Source: an uncultured Clostridia bacterium
GTDB lineage: Bacteria; Bacillota; Clostridia; HGM11514
Length of the DNA stretch: 64,000 nucleotides
Direction of reading: 5' to 3'
Assembly (NCBI GenBank): GCA_934464705.1
Contig: CAKSKB010000006.1
Coordinates: 1 to 64,000, forward strand
The notes below the pieces were generated by a model that searched no databases, was not told the DNA's origin, and saw only the letters and a program-made list of their open reading frames with translations. Numbering within the stretch: position 1 is the first letter of the stretch; every line of letters begins with the position of its first letter. Of the stretch, positions 31,726-39,670 are shown one piece after another. The translations under genes and the position numbers were made by a program.

Positions 31726-32499
31726 ATGAATGCATTTTTGAAGGAAGTTGTGGATATTGTTATCCAGTATAAAGGATTTTTCTTAAAGGGCATAGGCTAC
31801 ACAATGCTGATCGCCCTTGCCGGTACGATTATCGGGCTTGTTATAGGGCTTATTACGGGAATAATCAGAACCATTCCCCGCTCCAAAAACCCGGTAATCC
31901 GAGTGCTTCTCAAAATCGTGAATGCCGTAATCAGCATTTATGTTGAAGTTTTCAGAGGCACGCCTATGATGGTGCAGTCAATGGTTATTTTCTGGGGATA
32001 TGCGTTTATGAACGGCGGCGAAACGCTTCCGCTCATCCCGGCAGGTATATTTATCGTATCGATAAACACCGGTGCATATATGGCGGAGATTGTCCGCGGC
32101 GGTATAATTTCTATCGACAGAGGGCAGTTTGAAGGCGCATATTCAATCGGCATGAACCATTGGCAGGCGATGATAAATGTAGTCATTCCGCAGACCATGC
32201 GAAATATTCTGCCGGCAATCAGCAACGAGTTTGTTATAAACATAAAGGACACCTCGGTTCTTAATGTAATCGGCGTAACGGAGCTTTATTTCTTCACCGC
32301 CAAGATTTCAAAGATGACATGGGCAATATTTGAAACTTATGTTGTTGCATGCGTTATTTACTTTATTCTCACATTCACAATCACCCGAATATTAAAGTGC
32401 ATTGAGCGAAAAATCGACGGTCCGTCCTCATATCTTATACACCATTCGTCAACCATGCCCGACGAAAACTTTGCCGTAAAGGAGGGCGCAGAAAGATGA
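31726..32499 (+). CDS. Amino acid ABC transporter permease, probably lysine
   Basis: 257 residues, polar amino acid permease (His/Glu/Gln/Arg/opine family). About five membrane segments; the EAA loop is GAYSIGMNHWQAMINVVIPQTMRNILPA, contacting the ATPase. YVEVFRGTPMMVQ and NTGAYMAEIVRGGI are standard family blocks. Overlaps the ATPase gene by four bases. Confidence 0.92.
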   Translation: MNAFLKEVVDIVIQYKGFFLKGIGYTMLIALAGTIIGLVIGLITGIIRTIPRSKNPVIRVLLKIVNAVISIYVEVFRGTPMMVQSMVIFWGYAFMNGGETLPLIPAGIFIVSINTGAYMAEIVRGGIISIDRGQFEGAYSIGMNHWQAMINVVIPQTMRNILPAISNEFVINIKDTSVLNVIGVTELYFFTAKISKMTWAIFETYVVACVIYFILTFTITRILKCIERKIDGPSSYLIHHSSTMPDENFAVKEGAER

Positions 32500-33236
32500 G
32501 CGAAAAGATTATATCGGTTGAAGGTCTTAAAAAGACATTCGGCGAAAACGAAGTTCTCAAAAGCATAGATTTTTCGGTTGAAAAAGGCGATGTTACCTGC
32601 ATAATAGGCTCGTCCGGCTCGGGAAAATCGACGCTTCTGCGCTGTATAAATCTTCTTGAGGAACCGACCGGCGGCAAGATTATTTATAACGGGAACAATA
32701 TTATAAATACAAAAAACATTCCGGCATACCGCGCAAAGGTGGAAATGGTTTTTCAGAGCTTTAATCTTTTTGATAATATGACAGTTCTTAAAAACTGCAT
32801 GATAGGGCCGATAAAGGTTCTTAAAAAGAGCAAGGCGGCAGCAAGAAACGACGCTATGCTTTTCCTCGAAAAAGTAGGAATGACGCCATATATCAATGCA
32901 AAGCCCAGACAGCTTTCGGGCGGTCAGAAGCAGAGAGTTGCAATAGCAAGAGCTCTCGCCATGCACCCGGATGTGATACTTTTTGACGAACCCACCTCCG
33001 CACTTGACCCGCAGATGGTCGGAGAAGTGCTTGAGGTTATAAAGAGCATTGCTGAGGCAGGGCTTTCCACAATGATTATCGTGACCCATGAAATGGCGTT
33101 TGCAAGAGATGTTTCAAATAAGGTTGTTTTTATGAAGGACGGCGTTATCTGCGAAGAGGGCACTCCGCAACAGATTTTCACGGCTCCCGAAAAACCCGAA
33201 ACAAAAGCATTCTTAAGCAGATTTATGGGAGAATAA
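32496..33236 (+). CDS. Amino acid ABC transporter ATPase, probably lysine
   Basis: 246 residues, full length. Walker A GSSGSGKST near 37, Q-loop VEMVFQSFNLF, signature LSGGQKQRVAIARALA, Walker B DVILFDEPTSALDP and H-loop VTHEM. GlnQ/HisP-like. Last gene of the riboswitch-controlled operon, ended by the terminator at 33240. Confidence 0.93.
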   Translation: MSEKIISVEGLKKTFGENEVLKSIDFSVEKGDVTCIIGSSGSGKSTLLRCINLLEEPTGGKIIYNGNNIINTKNIPAYRAKVEMVFQSFNLFDNMTVLKNCMIGPIKVLKKSKAAARNDAMLFLEKVGMTPYINAKPRQLSGGQKQRVAIARALAMHPDVILFDEPTSALDPQMVGEVLEVIKSIAEAGLSTMIIVTHEMAFARDVSNKVVFMKDGVICEEGTPQQIFTAPEKPETKAFLSRFMGE

Positions 33237-33239
33237 ACT

Positions 33240-33284
33240 AACCCACTGTGCGGCAAGTTTAGTTTTGCTGCACAGTGGGTTTTC
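33240..33284 (+). terminator. Intrinsic terminator of the lysine transporter operon
   Basis: Eleven-base arms ACCCACTGTGC / GCACAGTGGGT with an inner stem, followed by TTTTCC and a further T run. Convergent with the SDR gene. Confidence 0.8.
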
Positions 33285-33309
33285 CGTTTTTTTGTTTTTA
33301 ATAATTTTA

Positions 33310-34065
33310 TCAGCCTTTGTTCTTCATAATATTTCTTCCACCGTCGGCAAGCACAGTAATTCCGGTCATAAACGCTGCCTTGTCAGATGAAAGATACATT
33401 ATTAAATCAACAATCTCCTGCGGTTCTGCGGCACGCCCCATGAGCGTTTTCATAGTTGACATAGCTTGGCGCGTCATTACAGGTCCGGGCGCAACGCAGC
33501 AAACACGAACATTATATTTTCCGCCGTATAGAGCCAGTGATTTTGTCAAGCCGTTCATCACTGCACTCTTGGAAGCCGAATAAGCCACATTGCTTTCGCA
33601 CCCTTCCTCGCCGGTAATAGAACCAATGTTTATTATTACACCGCTTTTTTGTTTTGCCATCTGCTGCATTACGGCATGGTCGAAATAAAACTGACCTTTC
33701 AGATTCACATCAATTCCCCAGTCATATACCTCTATGGGAATATCTTTAAATTCTCCGTATCGATACGCATTGCACATTCTTACTTCAGCACCGCCGGCAC
33801 AATTTATCATGATATCAATGCTCGAAAATTCCTTTATAGCCGCATCTCTGGCAGCACAAACCTGCGAATAATCTCTTACATCTGCCGTAACGCCTATTGC
33901 CTTTCCGCCGCCTTGTCTGATTTCGCTGACCTTTTCATCCAAGCACTCGCGGTTTATATCAACAAGCACAACATTTGCGCCTTCTTTGGCAAAACATTTA
34001 CCGCAAAGAAAGCCAAGCCCCGAAGCACCTCCGGTTATTATGACGGTTTTGTTTTCAAAATCCAC
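33310..34065 (-). CDS. Short-chain dehydrogenase/reductase
   Basis: About 251 residues. NAD(P)-binding TGGASGLGFLCG near the start, an Asp at the end of strand 2 (VLVDINRE) suggesting NAD preference, NCAGG, catalytic Ser in IGSITGEEG and the YSASKSA motif with Tyr and Lys. The start is best set at GTG 34065 (VDFENKTVIITGG), nine bases after GGAG; the ATG at 34074 lies on the ribosome binding site. Substrate unknown; some gut SDRs act on bile acid hydroxyls and a bile salt hydrolase is the adjacent gene upstream, but the sequence does not prove a link. Confidence 0.85.
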   Translation of the reverse strand: MDFENKTVIITGGASGLGFLCGKCFAKEGANVVLVDINRECLDEKVSEIRQGGGKAIGVTADVRDYSQVCAARDAAIKEFSSIDIMINCAGGAEVRMCNAYRYGEFKDIPIEVYDWGIDVNLKGQFYFDHAVMQQMAKQKSGVIINIGSITGEEGCESNVAYSASKSAVMNGLTKSLALYGGKYNVRVCCVAPGPVMTRQAMSTMKTLMGRAAEPQEIVDLIMYLSSDKAAFMTGITVLADGGRNIMKNKG

Positions 34066-34166
34066 AATTATCATCTCCAAGCTTTTTATTTACATTATAT
34101 ATTGTTTTCATATAGATAAAAAGATAGTATAGTATGAAAAAACAGAACTATTGTATAATTGACGGC

Positions 34167-34202
34167 AATCACCCCAAAGGCAAATTTGCCTTTGGGGTGA
34201 TT
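34167..34202 (-). terminator. Perfect 36-bp palindrome after the bile salt hydrolase gene
   Basis: Two 18-base arms without a loop (starting AATCACCCC, centre GGCAAATTTGCC). Five bases beyond the hydrolase stop; it can fold into a strong hairpin ending the leftward transcript, although the minus-strand side lacks a T tract. The plus-strand side is followed by TTTGTGTTTA. Confidence 0.55.
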
Positions 34203-34207
34203 TGTGT

Positions 34208-35152
34208 TTATAGCATTTGAAACCTCAAAAGTTCGGAACCGTCAAGATTTTCTTTGCTCATATCGACCGAAGATACGCCCAAGCCGTCATATGTTTTGTA
34301 GTAATATACGCCTTTGTCAGCGTCTATGCACGAAGTGTAAATCGTATATTCGGGACTTCCTCCGACATCACAGCAACCCTTCACCTGGGTTACGGACCCG
34401 AGTATATGAAACAAACGGCTTACAGAAGATTTTTCACCGCCGTCGGATACGGAATTTGCACGCACAAATGCCGCGCGGACAAACCTCGACTTTGATGACC
34501 AGTCCCCCGGCAGCCCGATTGCGCCCATTCCGCGGCTGTACATATCAAGCTTCAATTCCGGGCTGAAAGTATTTTCGGGCTGTTTTGCCGATAAAGCCGC
34601 ATAATCGTTAAGCCCGAACATCTGCATGGGAAACGGCGGATTGTTCGCAAGCACGCCTGCGGGATTGTCGTAAATATTTATGCCGCTCTCTGTTGCCTCT
34701 ACGGTTATCGCTGAATCTTTGTCCGCAATAAGCCAATGAAGCTGTGCGGCAGGCAAGTATTCGTTAAATGCTTTGTCTGTTATATTTGTGTTTTCTATTA
34801 GGCGCCTTGCCTCGGAAACGCCGCTGCACTGCCTTAAAACCCAAGGCAAAAATTCATACTGCGCAGCATTTTTCACTCCTTCTCTGAAAGAGTTATACTT
34901 CGCATTCCCGACAAAGTTCAGCCCCGCCATACAAAGACCGCACTCGTTCGCCGCATCGTAAAACAGCGGATAACCGCCCGCAACATGGGCAGTGCCGATT
35001 ATGGCATAATTGTTTTCTGCTTTTCCTTCATAGCAAAAATCAAGCGTTGCATTTCGGGGCAAAACCACAATTTCTTCACCGTATGAAGTTTCGTAATCCA
35101 GCGTTCTGCCGAAATAAAAGCCATTGTCCTTAAAGCAAACTGCCGTGCACAT
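34208..35152 (-). CDS. bsh: Bile salt hydrolase (choloylglycine hydrolase family)
   Basis: 314 residues, the family's usual length. An N-terminal nucleophile hydrolase: MC start so Cys2 becomes the nucleophile after Met removal; Arg16 and Asp19 (FGRTLDY), Asn79 in GLCMAGLNF, Asn170 in VLANNPPF and Arg223 in GDWSSKSRFVRAAF match the catalytic set of characterised enzymes (Cys2, Arg18, Asp21, Asn82, Asn175, Arg228). It would deconjugate taurine- or glycine-linked bile acids in the cytoplasm. Penicillin V acylases share the fold; the GLPGD-SS-SRFVRAAF block and the C-terminal YTIYTSC favour a bile salt hydrolase. Strong sign of an intestinal host. Confidence 0.85.
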   Translation of the reverse strand: MCTAVCFKDNGFYFGRTLDYETSYGEEIVVLPRNATLDFCYEGKAENNYAIIGTAHVAGGYPLFYDAANECGLCMAGLNFVGNAKYNSFREGVKNAAQYEFLPWVLRQCSGVSEARRLIENTNITDKAFNEYLPAAQLHWLIADKDSAITVEATESGINIYDNPAGVLANNPPFPMQMFGLNDYAALSAKQPENTFSPELKLDMYSRGMGAIGLPGDWSSKSRFVRAAFVRANSVSDGGEKSSVSRLFHILGSVTQVKGCCDVGGSPEYTIYTSCIDADKGVYYYKTYDGLGVSSVDMSKENLDGSELLRFQML

Positions 35153-35181
35153 AAAATCCCTCCCGGGGCTATTATGCCCGA

Positions 35182-36063
35182 TTATTCGGCAATAATTACG
35201 ATTGTTTTGGTATCTTCAATCCAGTTAACCCTTGCAAACATAGCTTCGGCAACCGCCCTTACGGGGAGGTATGTTCTGTTGCCCCTCATAACCGGAGGAA
35301 CATCAAGCGATAATTTCTCATCGTTTCTGTAAGCAACATTTTTGCCGACATAAAATTTCAGCACAAGAGCACCGGTTTTTTCGGTAAGAGTTACAAGCTG
35401 CTCGTCCGCATCCCACGCAACCTTATATCCCATTCTTTCCGCAACCGCACGAATCGGAACAACCGTTCTGTCATCAATAATCAGCGGAACACTGTCGGAC
35501 TCAACCGGGTTTGCATTGACCAGAATTTTTATGGCACCGTTTGAAAAATCGATTGTGTTAAGCATATCGGAAACCTCGGAGAAATGGTTTTCCGCACGGT
35601 TTCTTGTATAAATAACCTCGTATATTCTGCCGTTTTCAACCGTCAGAAGCGTTGTGAAATAATACTTTTTGCCGCCGATTTCACTTGCTTTTTCATATCT
35701 GTAAAAAAGTCGTTTTCCGAAATACTCCATGCGGTCGACGATAGACTCGGTTTTAACCGTACCTGCCGCCGCACCCGGAAGGTAAGCCGCAAGCCTGTCA
35801 TCGCTGTACTTCTGCTCGCAGAAGCCCCTGAGATAAGCCTCGTCCACATCGTCCATGGTATAACCCGCATTGACAGAAGAAATCACAAACTGCTCATCTC
35901 CGCCCTTGTATCTGTAGCCAAACTGCGTGCCCTCGAGCTTTTCCCAGTCATCGGAAAGCATAAACGCAACCCCGTCCGGAACGCTCGATACCTTCTGAAC
36001 GGCATAAACCGCACCGCCCGAAAGCATGCAAAAAACCAATAATAACGCAATAATTTTTTTCAT
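35182..36063 (-). CDS. Exported protein with copper-amine-oxidase-N-like domain
   Basis: 293 residues. Signal peptide 1-21 (MKKIIALLLVFCMLSGGAVYA). Residues about 25-175 form an unassigned alpha-beta domain. The C-terminal 120 residues (ILVNANPVESDSVPLIIDDRTVVPIRAVAERMGYKVAWDADEQLVTL... and RTYLPVRAVAEAMFARVNWIEDTKTI) match the PF07833 module found once or more in many clostridial surface proteins, thought to bind cell wall or act as a structural stalk. No enzyme activity is expected. Confidence 0.85.
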   Translation of the reverse strand: MKKIIALLLVFCMLSGGAVYAVQKVSSVPDGVAFMLSDDWEKLEGTQFGYRYKGGDEQFVISSVNAGYTMDDVDEAYLRGFCEQKYSDDRLAAYLPGAAAGTVKTESIVDRMEYFGKRLFYRYEKASEIGGKKYYFTTLLTVENGRIYEVIYTRNRAENHFSEVSDMLNTIDFSNGAIKILVNANPVESDSVPLIIDDRTVVPIRAVAERMGYKVAWDADEQLVTLTEKTGALVLKFYVGKNVAYRNDEKLSLDVPPVMRGNRTYLPVRAVAEAMFARVNWIEDTKTIVIIAE

Positions 36064-36129
36064 AAAAACCTTCCTTTACGATAAAATATATACATATTAT
36101 ATAATAAAATCCTCATTGTGTCAATAGAA

Positions 36130-36163
36130 AAAGGCTTCCGGAATTTTTATTCCGAAAGCCTTT
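36130..36163 (-). terminator. Intrinsic terminator of htpG
   Basis: Arms AAAGGCTTCCGGAA and its complement with one mismatch; followed on the minus strand by T5. Seventeen bases after the htpG stop. Confidence 0.85.
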
Positions 36164-36179
36164 CATACATATTTTAAAT

Positions 36180-38054
36180 TCAGCTGAGCAAATCGCAAGT
36201 ATCGTCCGAAAAACCGGCAGGATCGTCAATCGAAAGTCCTTCCGTAAGGAGAGCGCAGTTGTAAAGCACATTTGTGTACTTTTTAAGTTTGTCTTTGTCC
36301 GTTTCGTATAAATCCGCAAGAGTTTTGAAAATGCTGTGATTTATATTAACCTCAAGCACCCGCTCCGCCTTAACCTTCTGCTCCTGAGGACCGGCGTTAA
36401 GCACTTTTTCCATCTCGACCGAAAGGTCGCCCTTGGACGAAATGCAAACCGGGTGTGACTTCAGCCTTGCCGTCGCCTTGACCTCGGACACCTTATCACC
36501 GAGAGTTTCTTTCATAAATCCGAACAAATCCTTGTTTTTCTCACCGGTTTCGGTTTCCGCCTTTTTGGATTCTTCATCGTTTATGTCAATGTCGGCGCTC
36601 GAAACGGACTTGAATTCCTTATCCTTGAACTTTCCGAGAACCTTTATCGCAAACTCGTCCACATCTTCCGTGAAATAGAGAATTTCATAACCCTTGTCCT
36701 TAAGAAGTTCGGTCTGCGGAAGCCTGTCGATTTTCTCAACCGATTCGCCGCACGCATAATAAATTTCCTTCTGACCGTCCTTCATGCGGTCAACATACTC
36801 GGAGAGCGTGACATTTTTCTTTTCGGAAGAAGAATAAAACATAATAAGGTCAATCAGGAAATCCTTATCCATTCCGTACTTATCATAAACGCCGAACTTA
36901 AGCGGACGGGAGAATGCCTTAAAGAACTTTTCGTACCCTTCGCGGTCGTTTTTCATCATATTGAGAAGTTCCGACTTAATCTTCTTTTTAAGATGCGCCG
37001 CAATGGTTTTAAGCTGACGGTCGTGCTGCAGAATTTCCCTCGAGATGTTAAGCGATAAATCGGGAGAATCCACAAGTCCTTTTATAAATCCGAAATAATC
37101 CGGAAGAAGGTCTGAACATTTGTCCATAATCAGCACGCCGTTGCAGTAAAGCTGAAGCCCTTTTTCGTACTCCTTCGTGTAATAGTCAAACGGAGCGTGC
37201 GCCGGAATAAACATAAGCGCATTATATGAAACGGCACCGTCGGCGCTGGTGTGGATAACCTTAACCGGGTCCTCGAAATCGAAATATTTTTCCTTGTAGA
37301 AATTATTGTAATCCTCGTCTTTAAGCTCCGACTTATTCCTTCTCCACAGCGGAACCATGCTGTTTAAAGTTTCGTCCTCGCATACGGTTTCGTACTCATC
37401 GGAATCCGCTTTTTTCTGCGAATGAGAGCACATCATTTTTATAGGATACTTGATGTAGTCCGAGTGTTTTTTAACAAGCGCCTTTATGCGGTACTCGTCC
37501 AAAAACTCGCTGTACTTTTCATCATCGGTATCGTCTTTTAAGTAAAGGATAATTTCCGTTCCCGGCTCGGCTTTTTCACATTCGCTGATTTCGTAACCGT
37601 CAGCGCCCTCCGATACCCATTCAAAAGCCTCGTCGCTTCCGAAGCGGCGGCTTTTAACAACGACTTTTTTTGCAACCATGAACGCAGAATAAAATCCCAC
37701 GCCGAACTGACCGATTATGTCACCCTGGGCGTCCTCGTTTTCCGATTTAAAATCGAGGGAACCGCTCTTTGCGATAACACCGAGATTGTTTTCAAGTTCA
37801 TTGCGGCTCATACCGATACCCTTATCGGAAACCGTAAGCGTGCGCGCGTCTTTGTCGGGTGTGATTCTGATATAAAAATCATCCTTGTTGAATGCAATAT
37901 TTTCATCCGACAGCGAAATATAATAAAGCTTGTCCGTAGCGTCGTTGGCGTTTGAGATAAGCTCACGGAGGAATATCTCCTTGTGCGTATAAATAGAATT
38001 AATCATTAATTCAAGAAGTCTTTTGGATTCCGATTTAAATTTCTTTTTAGCCAT
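36180..38054 (-). CDS. htpG: HSP90-family chaperone HtpG
   Basis: 624 residues. ATP-binding GHKL domain with FLRELISNANDATDKL, DKGIGMS, and GQFGVGFYSAFMVA; middle domain with the catalytic Arg region (SPDLSLNISREILQ) and C-terminal dimerisation domain. The ATG at 38054 (MAKKKFKSESKRLLELM) has GAAAGGGTGA upstream; the longer frame to 38084 runs into the operator. Monocistronic, preceded by a CIRCE operator and a sigma-A promoter, so it is expected to be under HrcA heat-shock control. Confidence 0.96.
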   Translation of the reverse strand: MAKKKFKSESKRLLELMINSIYTHKEIFLRELISNANDATDKLYYISLSDENIAFNKDDFYIRITPDKDARTLTVSDKGIGMSRNELENNLGVIAKSGSLDFKSENEDAQGDIIGQFGVGFYSAFMVAKKVVVKSRRFGSDEAFEWVSEGADGYEISECEKAEPGTEIILYLKDDTDDEKYSEFLDEYRIKALVKKHSDYIKYPIKMMCSHSQKKADSDEYETVCEDETLNSMVPLWRRNKSELKDEDYNNFYKEKYFDFEDPVKVIHTSADGAVSYNALMFIPAHAPFDYYTKEYEKGLQLYCNGVLIMDKCSDLLPDYFGFIKGLVDSPDLSLNISREILQHDRQLKTIAAHLKKKIKSELLNMMKNDREGYEKFFKAFSRPLKFGVYDKYGMDKDFLIDLIMFYSSSEKKNVTLSEYVDRMKDGQKEIYYACGESVEKIDRLPQTELLKDKGYEILYFTEDVDEFAIKVLGKFKDKEFKSVSSADIDINDEESKKAETETGEKNKDLFGFMKETLGDKVSEVKATARLKSHPVCISSKGDLSVEMEKVLNAGPQEQKVKAERVLEVNINHSIFKTLADLYETDKDKLKKYTNVLYNCALLTEGLSIDDPAGFSDDTCDLLS

Positions 38055-38077
38055 GAGGCTCACCCTTTCAGAATTAA

Positions 38078-38104
38078 TTAGCACTCTATGCTTTTGAGTG
38101 CTAA
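38078..38104. promoter_or_regulatory. CIRCE operator (HrcA binding site)
   Basis: TTAGCACTC-N9-GAGTGCTAA, a perfect match to the CIRCE consensus, between the htpG promoter and start codon. HrcA repression is relieved on heat or protein-folding stress. Confidence 0.95.
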
Positions 38105-38108
38105 TTAT

Positions 38109-38136
38109 ATTTTACCACGATTTTTAAATTTGTCAA
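38109..38136 (-). promoter_or_regulatory. Promoter of htpG
   Basis: TTGACA (38136-38131) and TAAAAT (38114-38109) on the minus strand, spacing 16, ending five bases before the CIRCE element. Confidence 0.75.
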
Positions 38137-38204
38137 TAGTTTTTTAAAAATAATGTAGATTTACAGAGCAAAATATGTTATACTATTTCTAAGAGGTGAC
38201 AGTT

Positions 38205-38459
38205 ATGCATTATAATTTCAAAACAAGCGGAGTATGTTCCCGCGGAATAGAGTTTGATATTGATGACGGAATAGTCAAAAATGTTCGGTTTGCCGGCGGC
38301 TGCATGGGCAATACCGCAGGCGTTGCAAGATTGGCGGAAGGCAGAAAGGTCGAGGATGTCATTTCGGTTCTTGAAGGCATACAGTGCGGAATGAAAGGCA
38401 CATCATGTCCCGACCAGCTTGCAAAGGCGCTGAAAAAAGCAGAAAACGAGGAGGCATAA
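38205..38459 (+). CDS. TSCPD-domain protein (TIGR03905 type)
   Basis: 84 residues from ATG 38205, eight bases after AAGAGG. The whole protein is one small domain: FKTSGVCSRGIEFDIDDGIVKNVRFAGGCMGNTAGVARL...CGMKGTSCPDQLAKAL. The four-residue block TSCPD names the family, also found at the C-terminus of some ribonucleotide reductases, and the conserved cysteines (VCS, GCMGN, IQCG, TSCPD) suggest metal or cluster binding. Function not established. Four bases ahead of the flavodiiron gene and so co-transcribed with it. Confidence 0.85.
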   Translation: MHYNFKTSGVCSRGIEFDIDDGIVKNVRFAGGCMGNTAGVARLAEGRKVEDVISVLEGIQCGMKGTSCPDQLAKALKKAENEEA

Positions 38460-38462
38460 GCA

Positions 38463-39620
38463 ATGGAAATCACAAAAGATATCATTTACATCGGCGTTAA
38501 CGACCACGATATTGACCTTTTTGAAGGTCAGTACATTGTTCCGAACGGCATGGCGTACAATTCGTATGTTATAAGGGGCGAAAAAACAGCGGTAATGGAT
38601 ACTGTTGACCGCCGTTTTGTAAACGAGTGGCTCGGCAATCTTGAATCGGCTCTCGGCGGAAAAGAACCCGATTATCTTATCATACAGCATATGGAACCCG
38701 ACCATTCTGCCGGGATTGAGGAATTTCTGAAAAAATACAGAAATGCAAAAGTTGTTGCAACAGATAAGGCATTTGCCATGATGAAGGCGTTTTTCCCGGG
38801 GCTTGAAATCGACGGCGCAAAACAGACGGCGGAAAACGGCGGCGAGCTTTCTCTCGGAACTCATACATTAAAATTCATATACGCACCGATGGTTCATTGG
38901 CCGGAGGTTATGGTTACCTATGATATAACCGACAAGGTTCTTTTCTCGGCGGACGGCTTCGGCAAGTTCGGTGCTTTGGACATTCCGGAGGACTGGGCAT
39001 GCGAGGCAAGAAGATATTACTTCGGTATTGTAGGAAAATACGGTGCTCCGGTTCAGACTCTGCTCAAGGCGGCGTCTGCGCTTGAAATCGAAAAAATCTG
39101 TCCTCTGCACGGTCCCGTGCTGACAGAAAATTTGGGATATTATCTTAACCTTTATAACACCTGGTCCTCATACGGGGTTGAATCCGACGGCGTTATGATT
39201 GCGTATACTTCGGTTTACGGAAATACCGAATCTGCCGCAAAAGCGCTTTCGGAAATGCTTGCAAAGAGGGGCTGCCCGAAGGTTGTTCTCTGCGACCTCG
39301 CAAGAGAGGATATGGCAGAGGCGGTCGAGGACGCGTTCCGCTACGGAAAGCTTGTGCTCGCAACAACAACATACAACGGCGACATTTTCCCTTTTATGAA
39401 GCAGTTTATCGACCACCTTACCGAAAGAAACTATCAGAACCGCACCGTAGGGCTTATTGAAAACGGTTCATGGGCACCCGTTGCGGCAAGAACCATGAAA
39501 GGCATGCTTGAAAAGAGCAAAAATATCACATGGCTTGAAACAACTGTAAAGATAATGTCTGCACCGAATGGCGATACAATGAAAGCTCTTGAAAAAATGG
39601 CTGACGAACTCACAAAATAA
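38463..39620 (+). CDS. fprA: Flavodiiron protein (FprA, A-type flavoprotein)
   Basis: 385 residues, two domains. N-terminal metallo-beta-lactamase-like domain with the diiron ligands in HMEPDHSAG, the later MVHWPEVMVTY and SADGFG, and CPLHGPVL. C-terminal flavodoxin domain from about 240 (MIAYTSVYGNTESAAKAL) binding FMN. Such enzymes reduce O2 to water or NO to N2O with electrons from rubredoxin, protecting anaerobes. No rubredoxin domain is fused, so a separate donor is needed. Confidence 0.92.
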   Translation: MEITKDIIYIGVNDHDIDLFEGQYIVPNGMAYNSYVIRGEKTAVMDTVDRRFVNEWLGNLESALGGKEPDYLIIQHMEPDHSAGIEEFLKKYRNAKVVATDKAFAMMKAFFPGLEIDGAKQTAENGGELSLGTHTLKFIYAPMVHWPEVMVTYDITDKVLFSADGFGKFGALDIPEDWACEARRYYFGIVGKYGAPVQTLLKAASALEIEKICPLHGPVLTENLGYYLNLYNTWSSYGVESDGVMIAYTSVYGNTESAAKALSEMLAKRGCPKVVLCDLAREDMAEAVEDAFRYGKLVLATTTYNGDIFPFMKQFIDHLTERNYQNRTVGLIENGSWAPVAARTMKGMLEKSKNITWLETTVKIMSAPNGDTMKALEKMADELTK

Positions 39621-39628
39621 ATCAAAAA

Positions 39629-39667
39629 GAGCATTGCTTCAAAAAAAACGGAAGCAATGCTCCTTTT
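39629..39667. terminator. Bidirectional intrinsic terminator
   Basis: Twelve-base arms GAGCATTGCTTC / GAAGCAATGCTC; T runs on both outer sides. Separates fprA from the convergent glycogen operon. Confidence 0.85.
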
Positions 39668-39670
39668 GTA

